DNA of 50,735 nt from Gemmatimonadota bacterium (GCA_016199245.1 JACQHC010000150.1:1-50735); one strand, 5' to 3'. Shown: positions 16,449 through 25,705, counted from the stretch's first letter. Made by a program: numbers and translations. Notes: generated by a model from the sequence alone, not told the origin.

Positions 16449-18572
16449 CTACGCCGCCGCCGGTTCCTCGACCCGGATCTCTTCCAGGGCGCGATGCAGC
16501 TCGGCGGCGGACTGCCAGCGCTCTTCCCGCTTCTTGGCGAGCGCTCGGAGAATCACCCGCGACAGCGATTCGGGAACCTCGGGATTGAGCTGCCGCGGAT
16601 CCAGCGGCGTCTCCTCGAGGTGTTTGGCCATCAGCGCCATCAGCGTAGGAGCGCTGAACACGTTCCGGCCGGAGACGCACTCGTACAACACCGCACCGGC
16701 CGCGTACAGGTCCGCGCGGGGGTCCACCGCCTCTCCCATCAACTGCTCCGGCGCCATGTATTCCGGCGTCCCGATCGCCGTCCCCGCCTGCGTCAGGCCT
16801 TCTCCCAGCCGGGTGCCCTCGGTGTGCCGCGCGATGCCGAAGTCCATGACCTTGAGGAAGCCGGTTGGGTCCACGACGATATTCTGGGGCTTGATGTCGC
16901 GGTGCACGACGCCCTGCTCATGCGCGACCTCGAGGGCCCGGCACAGCTGCTTGCCGACGGTGAGCGTCACGCTCACCGGAAGCCGGCCCCGCTTCCGGAT
17001 CAAGTCCTTGAGGCTGGTGCCTTCCACGTACTCCATGGTGATGTAGTACACGCCGTTGACCTCACCCAGGTCGTGCGTGCGCACGACGTTCCGGTGAGTG
17101 ATGCGCCGCGCAAGCCGGATCTCCTGCTTGAAGCGCTCCAGGCTGTTCGCGTCCGCCGCCACCACGTCGGGTTTCAGCGTCTTGATGGCCACCACTTCGT
17201 CCAGGTCGCGGTCGTGCGCCCGGTACACCACCCCCATCCCGCCCGCCCCAAGCACCTTCTTGATCTCGTACCGGCCCGCGAGCACACCGCCGATCTCGAG
17301 CATGTCGGCGGGTTGGGTGGCGATGCGCGCCGTAGCTCCCGCGGCGCCGCGAGTGACTTGCACCACTTGATCCGGCGTCAGCGCCACCGTCTGGCCGCCC
17401 GCGCTCAGGAACTCCACGAGATCCTGCTTCTCCTTCAACTCTTGCACCATGCGCCGGAACGCGCCTGCCAGCTCGCCGATCTCGTCTCTCGACCGCGCGT
17501 CGATGGGCACGTCGTATCGTCCGTCCGCTACCTCGCGGGTCGCCTGCACCAGTCGCCGCACGGGCCGCGTGATACCCCCGGCCACGACCAGTGACGACAG
17601 GACCGCGAGGGCGAGCCCGGCCGCGAAGGCACGGATAATCGTCGTGCGCAGCCGTGCGAACGGGGCGAGTTCCTCGTCCCGCGAGCGGAGCCCGACGTAT
17701 CCGGCCACCGGGTATCCGGCCGCGGTGTTGAGCGGCCCCACGGTGCCCACGAGCGTTTCGTCGCCGACGCGCCACCGGACGCCCACCTCCGCCGTGTCCG
17801 ACAGAGCGGTGCCCCAATCGCCCGCCCCGCTCATGGTCCCCTGCAGGGCCGCGGTCGCCACCGTGGACACCGTGGGCACCGGCTTCCCTTCCTGGTCGAG
17901 CACGAAGAAGAGGATATCAGAGTCGGTGTTCTGCTTGAGATGGCCCGCCAGGGTGCTGTCGATCGGCACGGCCGCCACGAGCACACCGTATACGGTCGTT
18001 CCGCCGGGGCTCTTGATCGGCACGCCCACGGCCTGGAACAAGAGGTCGTCATCGGGTGCCTCGTCCGAGCCCGGTTCGATCCAGGTCCCCGCGGCCGCCT
18101 GGCCCTCGAGCGGCAGGCCGACCAGGGCGCCCTCGCCGAGCGAGTCGCCCGCGAGGTTCCGCAGATCGGTGTGCGCCCGCAGGATGCCGGACCCGTCCGT
18201 AATCAACGCCCAGGCCGCGCCCACCTGGTCACGAAACTCATCGGCCTGGTCGAGGAGATTGGCCCGGTTGTCTTGCCGCAGCGCCTCGCTGATGCGGGCG
18301 ACGTAGTCCGGCACTTGAGCGACGACACTGGCGCTCTGCAACAGCGCCTGCCCCCGAGCCGCGAGCGCATCGTCAATGGCCGACCGGGTAGCGGCCAGCG
18401 CGCGCGTGATGGATTCGTCGGCGGCTCGGTCCGCTTGTTGCTTGGTGAGCAGCAACGAACCCCCGAGCACGACCACGACGACTGCGGCAGCTGACAGGAA
18501 GATCTTGGCGCCGAGTCCCGAGATCGGGATGCCCTTAATACCGCCTCCCGCGGCGCGCGTACGGCTGGCCAA
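16449..18572 (-). CDS. Transmembrane Ser/Thr protein kinase with extracytoplasmic sensor and HAMP
   Basis: A 707-residue receptor-like kinase. TM1 is at about 22-43, a 265-residue extracytoplasmic domain resembling a Cache-type sensor follows (WALITDGSGILRAHTD), TM2 is at about 311-333, and a HAMP linker at 334-385 (RPVRRLVQATREVADGRYDVPI). After a 50-residue linker comes a complete Hanks kinase: GAGGMGVVY, VAIKTL, HRDIKPQN, MDFGIA and GTPEYMAPEQ. HAMP domains usually feed histidine kinases or cyclases, so coupling to a Ser/Thr kinase is notable. The start overlaps the upstream cupredoxin gene by 38 bp. Ligand and targets unknown. Confidence 0.9.
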   Translation of the reverse strand: MASRTRAAGGGIKGIPISGLGAKIFLSAAAVVVVVLGGSLLLTKQQADRAADESITRALAATRSAIDDALAARGQALLQSASVVAQVPDYVARISEALRQDNRANLLDQADEFRDQVGAAWALITDGSGILRAHTDLRNLAGDSLGEGALVGLPLEGQAAAGTWIEPGSDEAPDDDLLFQAVGVPIKSPGGTTVYGVLVAAVPIDSTLAGHLKQNTDSDILFFVLDQEGKPVPTVSTVATAALQGTMSGAGDWGTALSDTAEVGVRWRVGDETLVGTVGPLNTAAGYPVAGYVGLRSRDEELAPFARLRTTIIRAFAAGLALAVLSSLVVAGGITRPVRRLVQATREVADGRYDVPIDARSRDEIGELAGAFRRMVQELKEKQDLVEFLSAGGQTVALTPDQVVQVTRGAAGATARIATQPADMLEIGGVLAGRYEIKKVLGAGGMGVVYRAHDRDLDEVVAIKTLKPDVVAADANSLERFKQEIRLARRITHRNVVRTHDLGEVNGVYYITMEYVEGTSLKDLIRKRGRLPVSVTLTVGKQLCRALEVAHEQGVVHRDIKPQNIVVDPTGFLKVMDFGIARHTEGTRLGEGLTQAGTAIGTPEYMAPEQLMGEAVDPRADLYAAGAVLYECVSGRNVFSAPTLMALMAKHLEETPLDPRQLNPEVPESLSRVILRALAKKREERWQSAAELHRALEEIRVEEPAAA

Positions 18573-19248
18573 ACTTGTTCAGGTGCTGCACGAACTTGTA
18601 CCCGCGGACATCCAGCCGGAGCTCGAGCCCCTGCACGCCATTCGCTCCGACCTGAAGGGGTTGCCCCGCCAACGGGGTTGCGCGCTCGTGCCAGACGTGC
18701 ACCGTATACTCGCCGGGTGGGACGCCGGTGATGGCGAACGAACCGTCCCCCGCAGGTTGCGCGTACCACGGCGCGTCGCGCACCACGATAAACGCGCTCA
18801 TTTGCGCGTGCACGTTACAATACACGCGGATGATTCCCGGCCTGGTGAACTGATGCGACTTCGCCTGCCCGCGACTGTAAAGCCCCAGATCGAATTGCGC
18901 TTCCTCCGACAGCGAGAAGACATTGTGGTCGAAAGCGTCGCTGTTGGGGAACGACACAGTGCTCCCGATGGGAACCACAGTCACCCGGGGTCGGAATTCC
19001 TTGTCCGCCGCGACGATCTGGGCGCTGATGGACTTCACTGCGCCGGGGCTCGCAGGCTGGAGCCAGACCACCGCCTGCCCGACATCCTGGGCGGACTTGT
19101 CACCGCGCTCGAGCACCAGCACGCGCCCCGTCACGGTGTTCGGCTGCTGGGCCGCGCTCGCGGCGGCCGTGGCCGTGAGCAGAACCAGCCCTGCCGGGAT
19201 CCGGCATCGATCGAGCGCGCGTGTTAGCCGGGCAGCGAAGCAGGGCAT
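18535..19248 (-). CDS. Exported cupredoxin-like (blue copper) protein
   Basis: A 237-residue protein with a signal peptide (hydrophobic LVLLTATAAASAAQ). The cupredoxin domain has the complete type-1 copper set: His108 in FDHNVFS, then Cys144, His147 and Met150 in CNVHAQM. The C-terminal part (GDGSFAITGVPPGEYTVHVWHE) is a carboxypeptidase-regulatory-like beta-sandwich. It resembles methylamine-utilisation-type plastocyanin proteins. It probably works in the periplasm as an electron carrier or copper sensor. It overlaps the HAMP kinase gene and faces a barrel-protein gene across a 66-bp divergent spacer. Confidence 0.85.
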   Translation of the reverse strand: MPCFAARLTRALDRCRIPAGLVLLTATAAASAAQQPNTVTGRVLVLERGDKSAQDVGQAVVWLQPASPGAVKSISAQIVAADKEFRPRVTVVPIGSTVSFPNSDAFDHNVFSLSEEAQFDLGLYSRGQAKSHQFTRPGIIRVYCNVHAQMSAFIVVRDAPWYAQPAGDGSFAITGVPPGEYTVHVWHERATPLAGQPLQVGANGVQGLELRLDVRGYKFVQHLNKFGQPYARRGRRY

Positions 19249-19314
19249 TTCGTGAACAGGTTAGCCGATTTCGGAAGAACCGTCAACGCGACTCTCAGCG
19301 ACGGAGCCAACTCC

Positions 19315-20571
19315 ATGCGTACGTGCAACCTAGTGTTCGCCGTCCTGCTGCTCTGCGCCGCTCCGCTAATCGCCCAGGAGCAGACCGCCGACACGTCACT
19401 CGCCGCGCGGCTGGCCCGGGCGGAGCGGACCATTGAGATGTTGCGCGCGCAGGTGGCGGAAGCAGCCGCGCAGCGAGCCGAGTCGCGATCCCGGCGGCGC
19501 CTTGAATTCTCCGGTCGTGTCCTGGTCAACGCCTTCTTCAACAACGGAAAGGTCAACAACAGCGACGTACCCCAGTTCGTCTTGCCGCCGGACCCGCCGG
19601 TCCTGCCGGCGAGCGCGGCGGGGGCGACCGTGCGGCAATCTCAACTCGCACTGACCGCGTTCGCCTCGGGAGTGGGCGGAGGTGAGTTCACCGGCGAGCT
19701 GGACATGGACTTCTTCGGCGGGCAGCAGCCCTCGTCCGGGGGACGCACGTTCCCTTTGATGCGGCTCCGGCGAATGCGGGCCGAACTGACCTGGCCCCAC
19801 GCCTGGCTCCTGATCGGTCAAGAGGCCCCGCCAATTGCCGAGGTTAACCCATCAAGCCTCGCGCAGATCGGGTTCACGGGATTCGCGGCGTCGGGCAATC
19901 TGTGGCTGTGGATTCCACAGGTCCGAGCCGGTATCGGCGCGGGAACCTCTGTCCGGCTCGGCGTAGAAGCCGCGGCGCTAGCGCCAACCACGGGAGACCC
20001 GCAGGCAGTATTCGCCACACAACCGGACCGCGCCGAGCGGAGCCGCCGTCCGTTCGCGCAGGGGCGGCTTCGGATCTCGTGGGAGGAGGCCCAGACCAGC
20101 GGCGAGCTCAGCATTGGCGGGCACTACGGCTGGCTCGCCATCGCTGGCGACACGCTCGCGGTGTCGAAAGCGGCCGCTGTGAGCGCGCTGCTGGCCGCGG
20201 GGCCCGTAGAGTTACGCGGAGAGGCCTTCGTCGGTGAGGCGCTGGCCGGACTCGGCGGCGGCGGGATCGGGCAGAACCTCGGCCCGGGCGACCAACCGGT
20301 GCGATCCAAGGGAGGGTGGGTACAGCTCAACATCAAGCCGGTATCTTCGTGGGAACTGGGCGGTGGCTACGGCATTGACGACCCTGAGGACCTGGACCTC
20401 AATCCACTGACGGCCCGCTTGAGGAACGTGTCGTGGGAAGGTCATGTCCATTGGCGCCCGCAGCCGCTCGTGTTCGGGGCCGAGTTCCGCCGGCTGGAAA
20501 CCAGGTACGCGGCGCCGACGGGTGTCCTGTGGGTGAACCACCTGAACGTAGCGGCCGGGTTCGAGTTCTAG
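19315..20571 (+). CDS. Outer-membrane beta-barrel protein (porin-like)
   Basis: A 418-residue protein with a signal peptide (NLVFAVLLLCAAPLIAQ), a short predicted coiled coil (ARLARAERTIEMLRAQVAEA) and then alternating polar/hydrophobic strands typical of a barrel (RLEFSGRVLVNAFF, GELDMDFFGG, AELTWPHAWLLIGQE), ending in a C-terminal Phe as required for outer-membrane insertion. It resembles the phosphate-selective porin class, though identity is not claimed. ATG 19315 opens the signal peptide; a longer frame to 19252 adds polar residues only. Transcribed away from the cupredoxin and kinase genes. Confidence 0.75.
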   Translation: MRTCNLVFAVLLLCAAPLIAQEQTADTSLAARLARAERTIEMLRAQVAEAAAQRAESRSRRRLEFSGRVLVNAFFNNGKVNNSDVPQFVLPPDPPVLPASAAGATVRQSQLALTAFASGVGGGEFTGELDMDFFGGQQPSSGGRTFPLMRLRRMRAELTWPHAWLLIGQEAPPIAEVNPSSLAQIGFTGFAASGNLWLWIPQVRAGIGAGTSVRLGVEAAALAPTTGDPQAVFATQPDRAERSRRPFAQGRLRISWEEAQTSGELSIGGHYGWLAIAGDTLAVSKAAAVSALLAAGPVELRGEAFVGEALAGLGGGGIGQNLGPGDQPVRSKGGWVQLNIKPVSSWELGGGYGIDDPEDLDLNPLTARLRNVSWEGHVHWRPQPLVFGAEFRRLETRYAAPTGVLWVNHLNVAAGFEF

Positions 20572-20617
20572 CGGGAAGCGGGAAAAACCGATACATCCGT
20601 ACTAGGACTTGATCATC

Positions 20618-22051
20618 ATGATTCCGGACCCGGGTCTCTCCCCTCCCGGATCGCCCCCGGAGCCTGCCCGCCTCATCTGCCCGCGCTGCCGCGTCGGCGA
20701 GGTGACGTACGAGCACGCCGTCTGCGGGCTGTGCGGCTACTCGGTCGCGACGGGCGAAGTAGCAGACGACCCCGTCCCACCAGCGATCGAGGACGCCGTG
20801 CGCCGCGAGCTGGGCGAGCAGTTCCGAGTGGACCGGCTGCTCGGACGGGGCGGGATGTCCCTGGTTTATCTCGCCCGCGAGCTGGAGCTCAACCGCTACG
20901 TCGCGCTGAAGGTCCTCCCGCTCCAGCTCGTGCTGGGCCCCGATGCCGCGGACCGCTTCAAGCGCGAGGCCAAGGTCGGCGCCGCGCTGGACCATCCCCA
21001 CATCGTCCCGGTACTCCGCATCGGCGCGACCGCGACCTTCCTGTGGTACTCGATGCGCTGGGCGAAGGGCGGATCGTTGCGCGAGGTCCTGAATCGGTCG
21101 GGCCCGTTGAGTTTGGGCGATGCGCTCAGCGTGATCCAACCCGTGGCGAATGCTCTGTACTACGCCCACCAGCGCGGGGTCATCCACCGCGACGTGAAGC
21201 CGGCCAACGTGCTCGTGGACGATGCCGGCTGGGTTTCCCTGTGCGATTTCGGGATCGCGAAGCTGTTCGGCGCCATCCCCCTTACCCAAACCGGCGCCAC
21301 GGTCGGAACACCGGGGTACATCCCTCCCGAGCAATGTTACGGACACGCGGTGGACGGGAGGGCGGATGAATACTCGCTCGCGATGATGACGTATGAGTGT
21401 CTCACCGGGAGCCTGCCCTTCACTGCGGACTCGCTGGGCGAGATCGTGCGAAAGCACTGCATGGAACCGCCGCCGCGGGTGACTGATGCGCGCCCGGATC
21501 TTCCCAACTCGGTCGCCGACGCTCTCTTGCGTGCGATGAGCAAGACCCCGAACGATCGCTTCGACACCGTCGTGGATTTCGTGCGAGCCATGGGCGGCGA
21601 CGTGGCGGCGCCGCCGTCACCGCTGAACGCGGGACTCGTGTCCCTGCCCGACGTTTCCACAAGTCCCACTCCTGAAGCACTCGCGAATCGAGCGCGGCTG
21701 CCATGGGTCGCGGCGGGCCTCGCGGGACTCGTCGCTTTGACCGCCGTGTCCGCGCTCCTGACCCGTGGGTCACCGAACGAAGCGCCATCGCTCGGTGCGC
21801 GAACAGCTGATTCTCTCACGCCCACGGAGGCGCCGGGGTTGCTGTGGGTCAATTCGAGCCCCTGGGGATATCTCTCCGTGGACGGCCGTCCGCTCGGAGC
21901 CACGCCGGCCATGCGCGTGGAGGTCCCCCCTGGGAGGCACCGAGTGCGGATCTCGCGCGACGGCTTCGAGCAGTACGAGCAAGACATCGAGATCGGCTCG
22001 GGTGAGGAAATCCGTCTCACGCAGATCGAGCTTCGCCGATCCGCGCGATGA
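20618..22051 (+). CDS. Ser/Thr protein kinase with N-terminal zinc ribbon and C-terminal PEGA domain
   Basis: A 477-residue protein. A CPRC...CGLCG zinc ribbon comes first, then a full kinase domain (GRGGMSLVY, VALKVL, HRDVKPAN, CDFGIAKLF, GTPGYIPPEQ), one transmembrane segment (AAGLAGLVALTAVSALL) and an extracytoplasmic PEGA domain with SSPWGYLSVDGRPLGATP and PPGRHRVRISRDGF. PEGA domains bind envelope structures, so it likely links the cell surface to cytoplasmic phosphorylation. ATG 20618 is used; TTG 20609 is an alternative. Its stop overlaps the next gene (ATGA). Confidence 0.9.
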   Translation: MIPDPGLSPPGSPPEPARLICPRCRVGEVTYEHAVCGLCGYSVATGEVADDPVPPAIEDAVRRELGEQFRVDRLLGRGGMSLVYLARELELNRYVALKVLPLQLVLGPDAADRFKREAKVGAALDHPHIVPVLRIGATATFLWYSMRWAKGGSLREVLNRSGPLSLGDALSVIQPVANALYYAHQRGVIHRDVKPANVLVDDAGWVSLCDFGIAKLFGAIPLTQTGATVGTPGYIPPEQCYGHAVDGRADEYSLAMMTYECLTGSLPFTADSLGEIVRKHCMEPPPRVTDARPDLPNSVADALLRAMSKTPNDRFDTVVDFVRAMGGDVAAPPSPLNAGLVSLPDVSTSPTPEALANRARLPWVAAGLAGLVALTAVSALLTRGSPNEAPSLGARTADSLTPTEAPGLLWVNSSPWGYLSVDGRPLGATPAMRVEVPPGRHRVRISRDGFEQYEQDIEIGSGEEIRLTQIELRRSAR

Positions 22052-23067
22052 GACTGCCTCTCACCGCGGTGGCCGCGCTGGCGCTGACGGCCGCCGGGCC
22101 GGCACCAGCGCAACAGGACCTCACGACCGTGCTCGTGACCGAGGGGATCGCGGCGTACAACGATCTCGAGTTCGCCGCCGCGGCGCGCCTGCTGCGCCGT
22201 GCGATCGACGGGAGTGTCCGGCCTCTCCCTGGAGCCGAGCGCAAGCGAGCCCTCATGTACCTGGGGGCTGCCGAGCACTTTCTGGAACAGCGCGAGCGCG
22301 CCGTGGATGTCTTCCGCGAATTGGCGCTCGACGACCCGACCTTTCGACCCGACTCCCTGGTGTTTCCACCCCGCGTCACGCGGCTGTTCGACGAGGCGAG
22401 GCAAACCGCCAAGGGAGTGGCGATCGCGCTCCCGGCCGAGCAGCGGCTCATGCCCGGCCAGCCGGGGCTCGCGATTACGATAAACGCCACGTCCCCACAC
22501 CTCATTACAGCAACGTTGCGGACCGCGCGGGGCGACGTCGTGCGTCATCTTTATGACGGTCGCATAGAGGAGCGCATCGTGCTACGGTGGAACGGACTGG
22601 ACGAGAGCGGCGACGTGCTCTCCACCGGGCTGTATCATGTCGAAGTGACATCCATGGTCACACCCGGCGCGGTGCTGCGGCTGGTCCGGATTCCGTTAGA
22701 CGTCCGGACGACCCACGCTGACACGTTGCCCTGGCCACCCCAGGGACCCAAGGCAGCAGGCGCCCCCGACCTGCGGGTCCTGGTGCCTGGCCTCGCCGCA
22801 GGGTTGGTCCTCGCGCTCCCGCCCCTGTTCGGGGACGTGGGTGCTGAAGGCGCGCGCGTTGGGCTCGGCGCAGCGGTGGCCGGTCTCGGCCTGGCGTTGT
22901 CGCTCCGCCCGCGGCGTGAGGCCGGTGCCCCTGTCGCCGAAGAGTGGCAGCGCAGCGTGGCCCGAGTGCGCGAGGAAAACGCCCGGCGCCGCCGGACGGC
23001 GTCAATTCTCGTGAGCCCAGGAGTTCCACAGCGGATGGAAGGCACGGGGGAAAGAAACGGGCGATGA
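22048..23067 (+). CDS. Exported protein with TPR-like and FlgD-like domains, kinase partner
   Basis: A 339-residue protein: a signal peptide (AVAALALTAAGPAPAQQ), a helical region with TPR-like pairs (AYNDLEFAAAARLLRRAI, YLGAAEHFLEQRERAVDVF), a beta domain reminiscent of FlgD-Ig (LRWNGLDESGDVLSTGLYHV), and two weak hydrophobic segments near 255-300 followed by a basic tail. It is translationally coupled to the kinase upstream, whose PEGA domain would share its compartment, so it may be an interacting sensor partner. The TGA stop lies inside the first unit of a period-10 array. No enzymatic function seen. Confidence 0.7.
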   Translation: MRLPLTAVAALALTAAGPAPAQQDLTTVLVTEGIAAYNDLEFAAAARLLRRAIDGSVRPLPGAERKRALMYLGAAEHFLEQRERAVDVFRELALDDPTFRPDSLVFPPRVTRLFDEARQTAKGVAIALPAEQRLMPGQPGLAITINATSPHLITATLRTARGDVVRHLYDGRIEERIVLRWNGLDESGDVLSTGLYHVEVTSMVTPGAVLRLVRIPLDVRTTHADTLPWPPQGPKAAGAPDLRVLVPGLAAGLVLALPPLFGDVGAEGARVGLGAAVAGLGLALSLRPRREAGAPVAEEWQRSVARVREENARRRRTASILVSPGVPQRMEGTGERNGR

Positions 23068-23100
23068 TGGGCGATGATGGGCGATGATGGGCGACCGAGA
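23058..23100. repeat. Short-period array, 10 bp, GGGCGATGAT x3
   Basis: Three identical units and a fourth variant at exact 10-bp steps (23061, 23071, 23081, 23091). Only the G-rich arm is present. The upstream gene's TGA (23065-23067) falls within the first unit. Confidence 0.9.
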
Positions 23101-23110
23101 ATAGGGCATA

Positions 23111-24067
23111 ATGCAGCCGGCGTATACGTACCTGTCGCGCTCTGAGCTTGCAGATCGCGTCGAACGGGCGCTCGCCAGCCTGGCGGACTGCCGCGCGTGC
23201 CCGCGCGACTGCGGCGTGAATCGACTGGAGGACAAATGGGCCGCCTGCAAGACGGGCCGCTACGCGGTCGTCTCCAGTTATTTCCCGCATTTCGGTGAAG
23301 AAGATTGCCTGCGCGGCTGCAACGGCTCCGGGACGATCTTCTTCAGTCACTGCAATCTCCGATGCGTCTTCTGCCAGAACTTCGACATCAGCCAGGCCAT
23401 CCGCCCGGGGGCGCGTTCCGGACATCGCCCCCTGGAGATCGCGGCGATGATGCTGGAGCTGCAGGATCGCGGGTGCCACAACATCAACTTCGTGACTCCG
23501 GAGCACGTGGTGCCCCAGATCGTCGAGGCCCTGGTCCCGGCCATCGACCGGGGGCTGGCGCTGCCGCTCGTGTACAACACGAGCGCCTACGACTCGCTGG
23601 AGAGCCTGGCCGTCATGGACGGGCTGGTGGACATCTACATGCCGGATTTCAAATACTGGTCGAGCGAGGCGAGCCAGAGCTACCTCAAGGCGGACAACTA
23701 CCCGGATGCCGCGCGCGCGGCGATCAGCGAAATGCACCGGCAGGTCGGCCCTCTCGCGCTCAACGCCGATGGAATCGCGCAGCGAGGCCTCTTGATCCGT
23801 CACCTCGTGATGCCGGGATGCCTCGACGAGACGCGAGCCATCCTCGAGTGGATCGCCGCCGAGCTCGGGCCGGACACCTATGTGAACCTGATGGATCAGT
23901 ACCACCCGGCGGGGAAGGTGGCAGCAACGAGTTATCCCGAAATCAACCGCCGGCTCACGACACGGGAATTCGCCGAAGCTCGCCGGATCGCGCGAGAGAT
24001 TGGGCTCCGGCGGCTGGATGAGCGCCGCCCGCATCCCGGGCTCGTGCGGCGCATCGTCTTGGCCTAG
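23111..24067 (+). CDS. Radical SAM protein of the PflA-like family
   Basis: A 318-residue protein with the 4Fe-4S/SAM motif C81-x3-C85-x2-C88 (CNLRCVFCQN) and a preceding GSGTIFF. Upstream Cys residues at 27, 30 and 34 in CRACPRDCGVNR match the N-terminal hallmark of the uncharacterised PflX-type subgroup. Further blocks are NINFVTPEH, LVYNTSAYDS, DIYMPDFKYW and RHLVMPGC, typical of glycyl-radical activase-like proteins. No glycyl-radical enzyme lies nearby, so its target is unknown. ATG 23111 lies just after an array; its stop is 13 bp from the convergent kinase gene. Confidence 0.88.
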   Translation: MQPAYTYLSRSELADRVERALASLADCRACPRDCGVNRLEDKWAACKTGRYAVVSSYFPHFGEEDCLRGCNGSGTIFFSHCNLRCVFCQNFDISQAIRPGARSGHRPLEIAAMMLELQDRGCHNINFVTPEHVVPQIVEALVPAIDRGLALPLVYNTSAYDSLESLAVMDGLVDIYMPDFKYWSSEASQSYLKADNYPDAARAAISEMHRQVGPLALNADGIAQRGLLIRHLVMPGCLDETRAILEWIAAELGPDTYVNLMDQYHPAGKVAATSYPEINRRLTTREFAEARRIAREIGLRRLDERRPHPGLVRRIVLA

Positions 24068-24080
24068 CAGATCCTCTCGG

Positions 24081-25586
24081 CTACCCCGCCGTTTCCTCGC
24101 AGTGCTCCGCGAGCCGGTCCGCGAGACGGCTCACGCGCGCCGTCCTGGACCGCACGACGGCGCGGTAGATGGCCCGCGAGAGACCGAACGTGCCGCCGAT
24201 CGCCGCCAGGGCCGCCGTGATGGCGACTTCGATCGGCAGGTCGAGCGCGGCCAGGCCGACCGAAAGGATGGTCGCCGCCAGCGCCCCACCACCGCCACCC
24301 ATCACGCCGCCGAAAACGCCGCCCGCGATGTCCTCGAGCCGTTGCTCGACCGTGATGCGCGTGCGCCCGTTTCGCGACACGATGCGCACGATCGCGTGGG
24401 GCGGATCACCCTCCCATCCCTCCCCGAACATCTCGCCCCAGTCGGTGAGCTTGAGCGGTTTCTTCGGCCGGCGGGCTGTCCAGATCAGTGTCCGGCCCTT
24501 GTGCGACGCGTAGCCCATGACGCCGAACGTGGCCCGGGCCTCCTCGATCAGCGCATCGTGCTCCGACTCCGGCACCTCACCATCGGTCACGCGCTCGGCG
24601 ACGGCGAGCGTGGGCGAGCCCAGGAAGCCGGAGCGGGATACCATGGCGGGTGCCGCAGGGGCAACCGGCGCCTCAGGCTCCGCCGAACCTGGCGCCGCCG
24701 GCGTCCGGTGCTGTGCGAGTGGCGCCGACACTCTGGCCGAGGTGGTGAAGTCGGCGGGGTTCTCGAGCGCGCTCGCGAACTCCCCCGGTGTCGGAAAGCG
24801 TTCCCCGCGCTGCACGGCCATCGCCCGAACGAGCGCCCGCTCCATGCCGCGCGGCAGGCGGTCGATCTTGGCGCGGTGCTCGGGCGAGGCATCGAGCAGC
24901 CGCCCTGCGCGCAGCGCATCCTCCGACACCCAGAGCCCCGGAATGCCGCCAACCAACGTCTCGTACGTCACGACGCCCAGGCTGTACACGTCGGTCCGGG
25001 CATCGAGATCGGTGGAGCCCGCGGCCTGCTCCGGGCTCATGTACCCCGGAGTTCCCAGAGCGATTCCGGTGCGAGTGAGCTCTGCGCCTCCAGCCGAGCT
25101 CACGGCCTTCGCGATTCCGAAGTCGGCGACGACCGCTTGCCCTTCCGGCAGGAGGATGTTCTCCGGCTTGATGTCGCGGTGCAGGACGCCCTGGCGGTGT
25201 GCGTAGTCCAGCGCGTCCGCGACCTGCCGGGTCAGCTGGAGCGCACCGGGGACATCTACCAGGCCGAGCCGGCTGAGTAGGCCGCGGAGCGACTCGCCTT
25301 CGACGTACGGCATCACATAGTACAACAGTCCGCCGGCGTCCCCGGAGTCGTAGAGCGGCAGGATGTGCGGATGGCTGAGCCGCGCGGCGATCTCGATCTC
25401 CTTGAGGAAGCGCGCTGGCCCCACAGACGCCGCAAGATCCTGGCGCAACACTTTGATCGCCACGCGGCGGCGGTGGCGCTGATCCTGCGCACGGTACACG
25501 GTCGCCATCCCGCCGCGGCCGATGACGTCCTCGATCGTGTAGCGGTCCGCCAGACCATCCAGCAGTTCCGCGGGCAGCTGGGTCAT
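24081..25586 (-). CDS. Ser/Thr protein kinase with unassigned C-terminal membrane domain
   Basis: A 501-residue protein whose N-terminal 270 residues are a complete kinase (GRGGMATVY, VAIKVL, HRDIKPEN, ADFGIA, GTPGYMSPEQ). An Ala/Pro-rich linker leads to a C-terminal region of about 150 residues that contains a compact beta-rich part (YASHKGRTLIWTARRPKKPL) and two hydrophobic segments around GGGGALAATILSVGLAALDL and VAITAALAAIGGTFGL, ending in a basic tail. The C-terminal part is not recognised. ATG 25586 is preferred over 25622 because the kinase fold begins shortly after it. Confidence 0.85.
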   Translation of the reverse strand: MTQLPAELLDGLADRYTIEDVIGRGGMATVYRAQDQRHRRRVAIKVLRQDLAASVGPARFLKEIEIAARLSHPHILPLYDSGDAGGLLYYVMPYVEGESLRGLLSRLGLVDVPGALQLTRQVADALDYAHRQGVLHRDIKPENILLPEGQAVVADFGIAKAVSSAGGAELTRTGIALGTPGYMSPEQAAGSTDLDARTDVYSLGVVTYETLVGGIPGLWVSEDALRAGRLLDASPEHRAKIDRLPRGMERALVRAMAVQRGERFPTPGEFASALENPADFTTSARVSAPLAQHRTPAAPGSAEPEAPVAPAAPAMVSRSGFLGSPTLAVAERVTDGEVPESEHDALIEEARATFGVMGYASHKGRTLIWTARRPKKPLKLTDWGEMFGEGWEGDPPHAIVRIVSRNGRTRITVEQRLEDIAGGVFGGVMGGGGGALAATILSVGLAALDLPIEVAITAALAAIGGTFGLSRAIYRAVVRSRTARVSRLADRLAEHCEETAG

Positions 25587-25666
25587 ACGCGACGTTGCGC
25601 TCCGGAGTGCGGCAATGGACACCAGACGCCGTTGGGCATTGTCACGCCGCAGCCTGCCGTCTCACA

Positions 25667-25697
25667 TTGAAACCAGATCATCGTTCGGACGTACGAT
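25667..25697 (+). promoter_or_regulatory. Possible promoter of the TPM-LemA group
   Basis: TTGAAA (25667-25672) and TACGAT (25692-25697) are separated by 19 bp, longer than ideal. The -10-like element ends 8 bp before the ATG at 25706, which would give a leaderless or nearly leaderless message. No ribosome-binding sequence is seen before this ATG, consistent with that reading. Confidence 0.3.
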
Positions 25698-25705
25698 ACA
25701 TCGCA

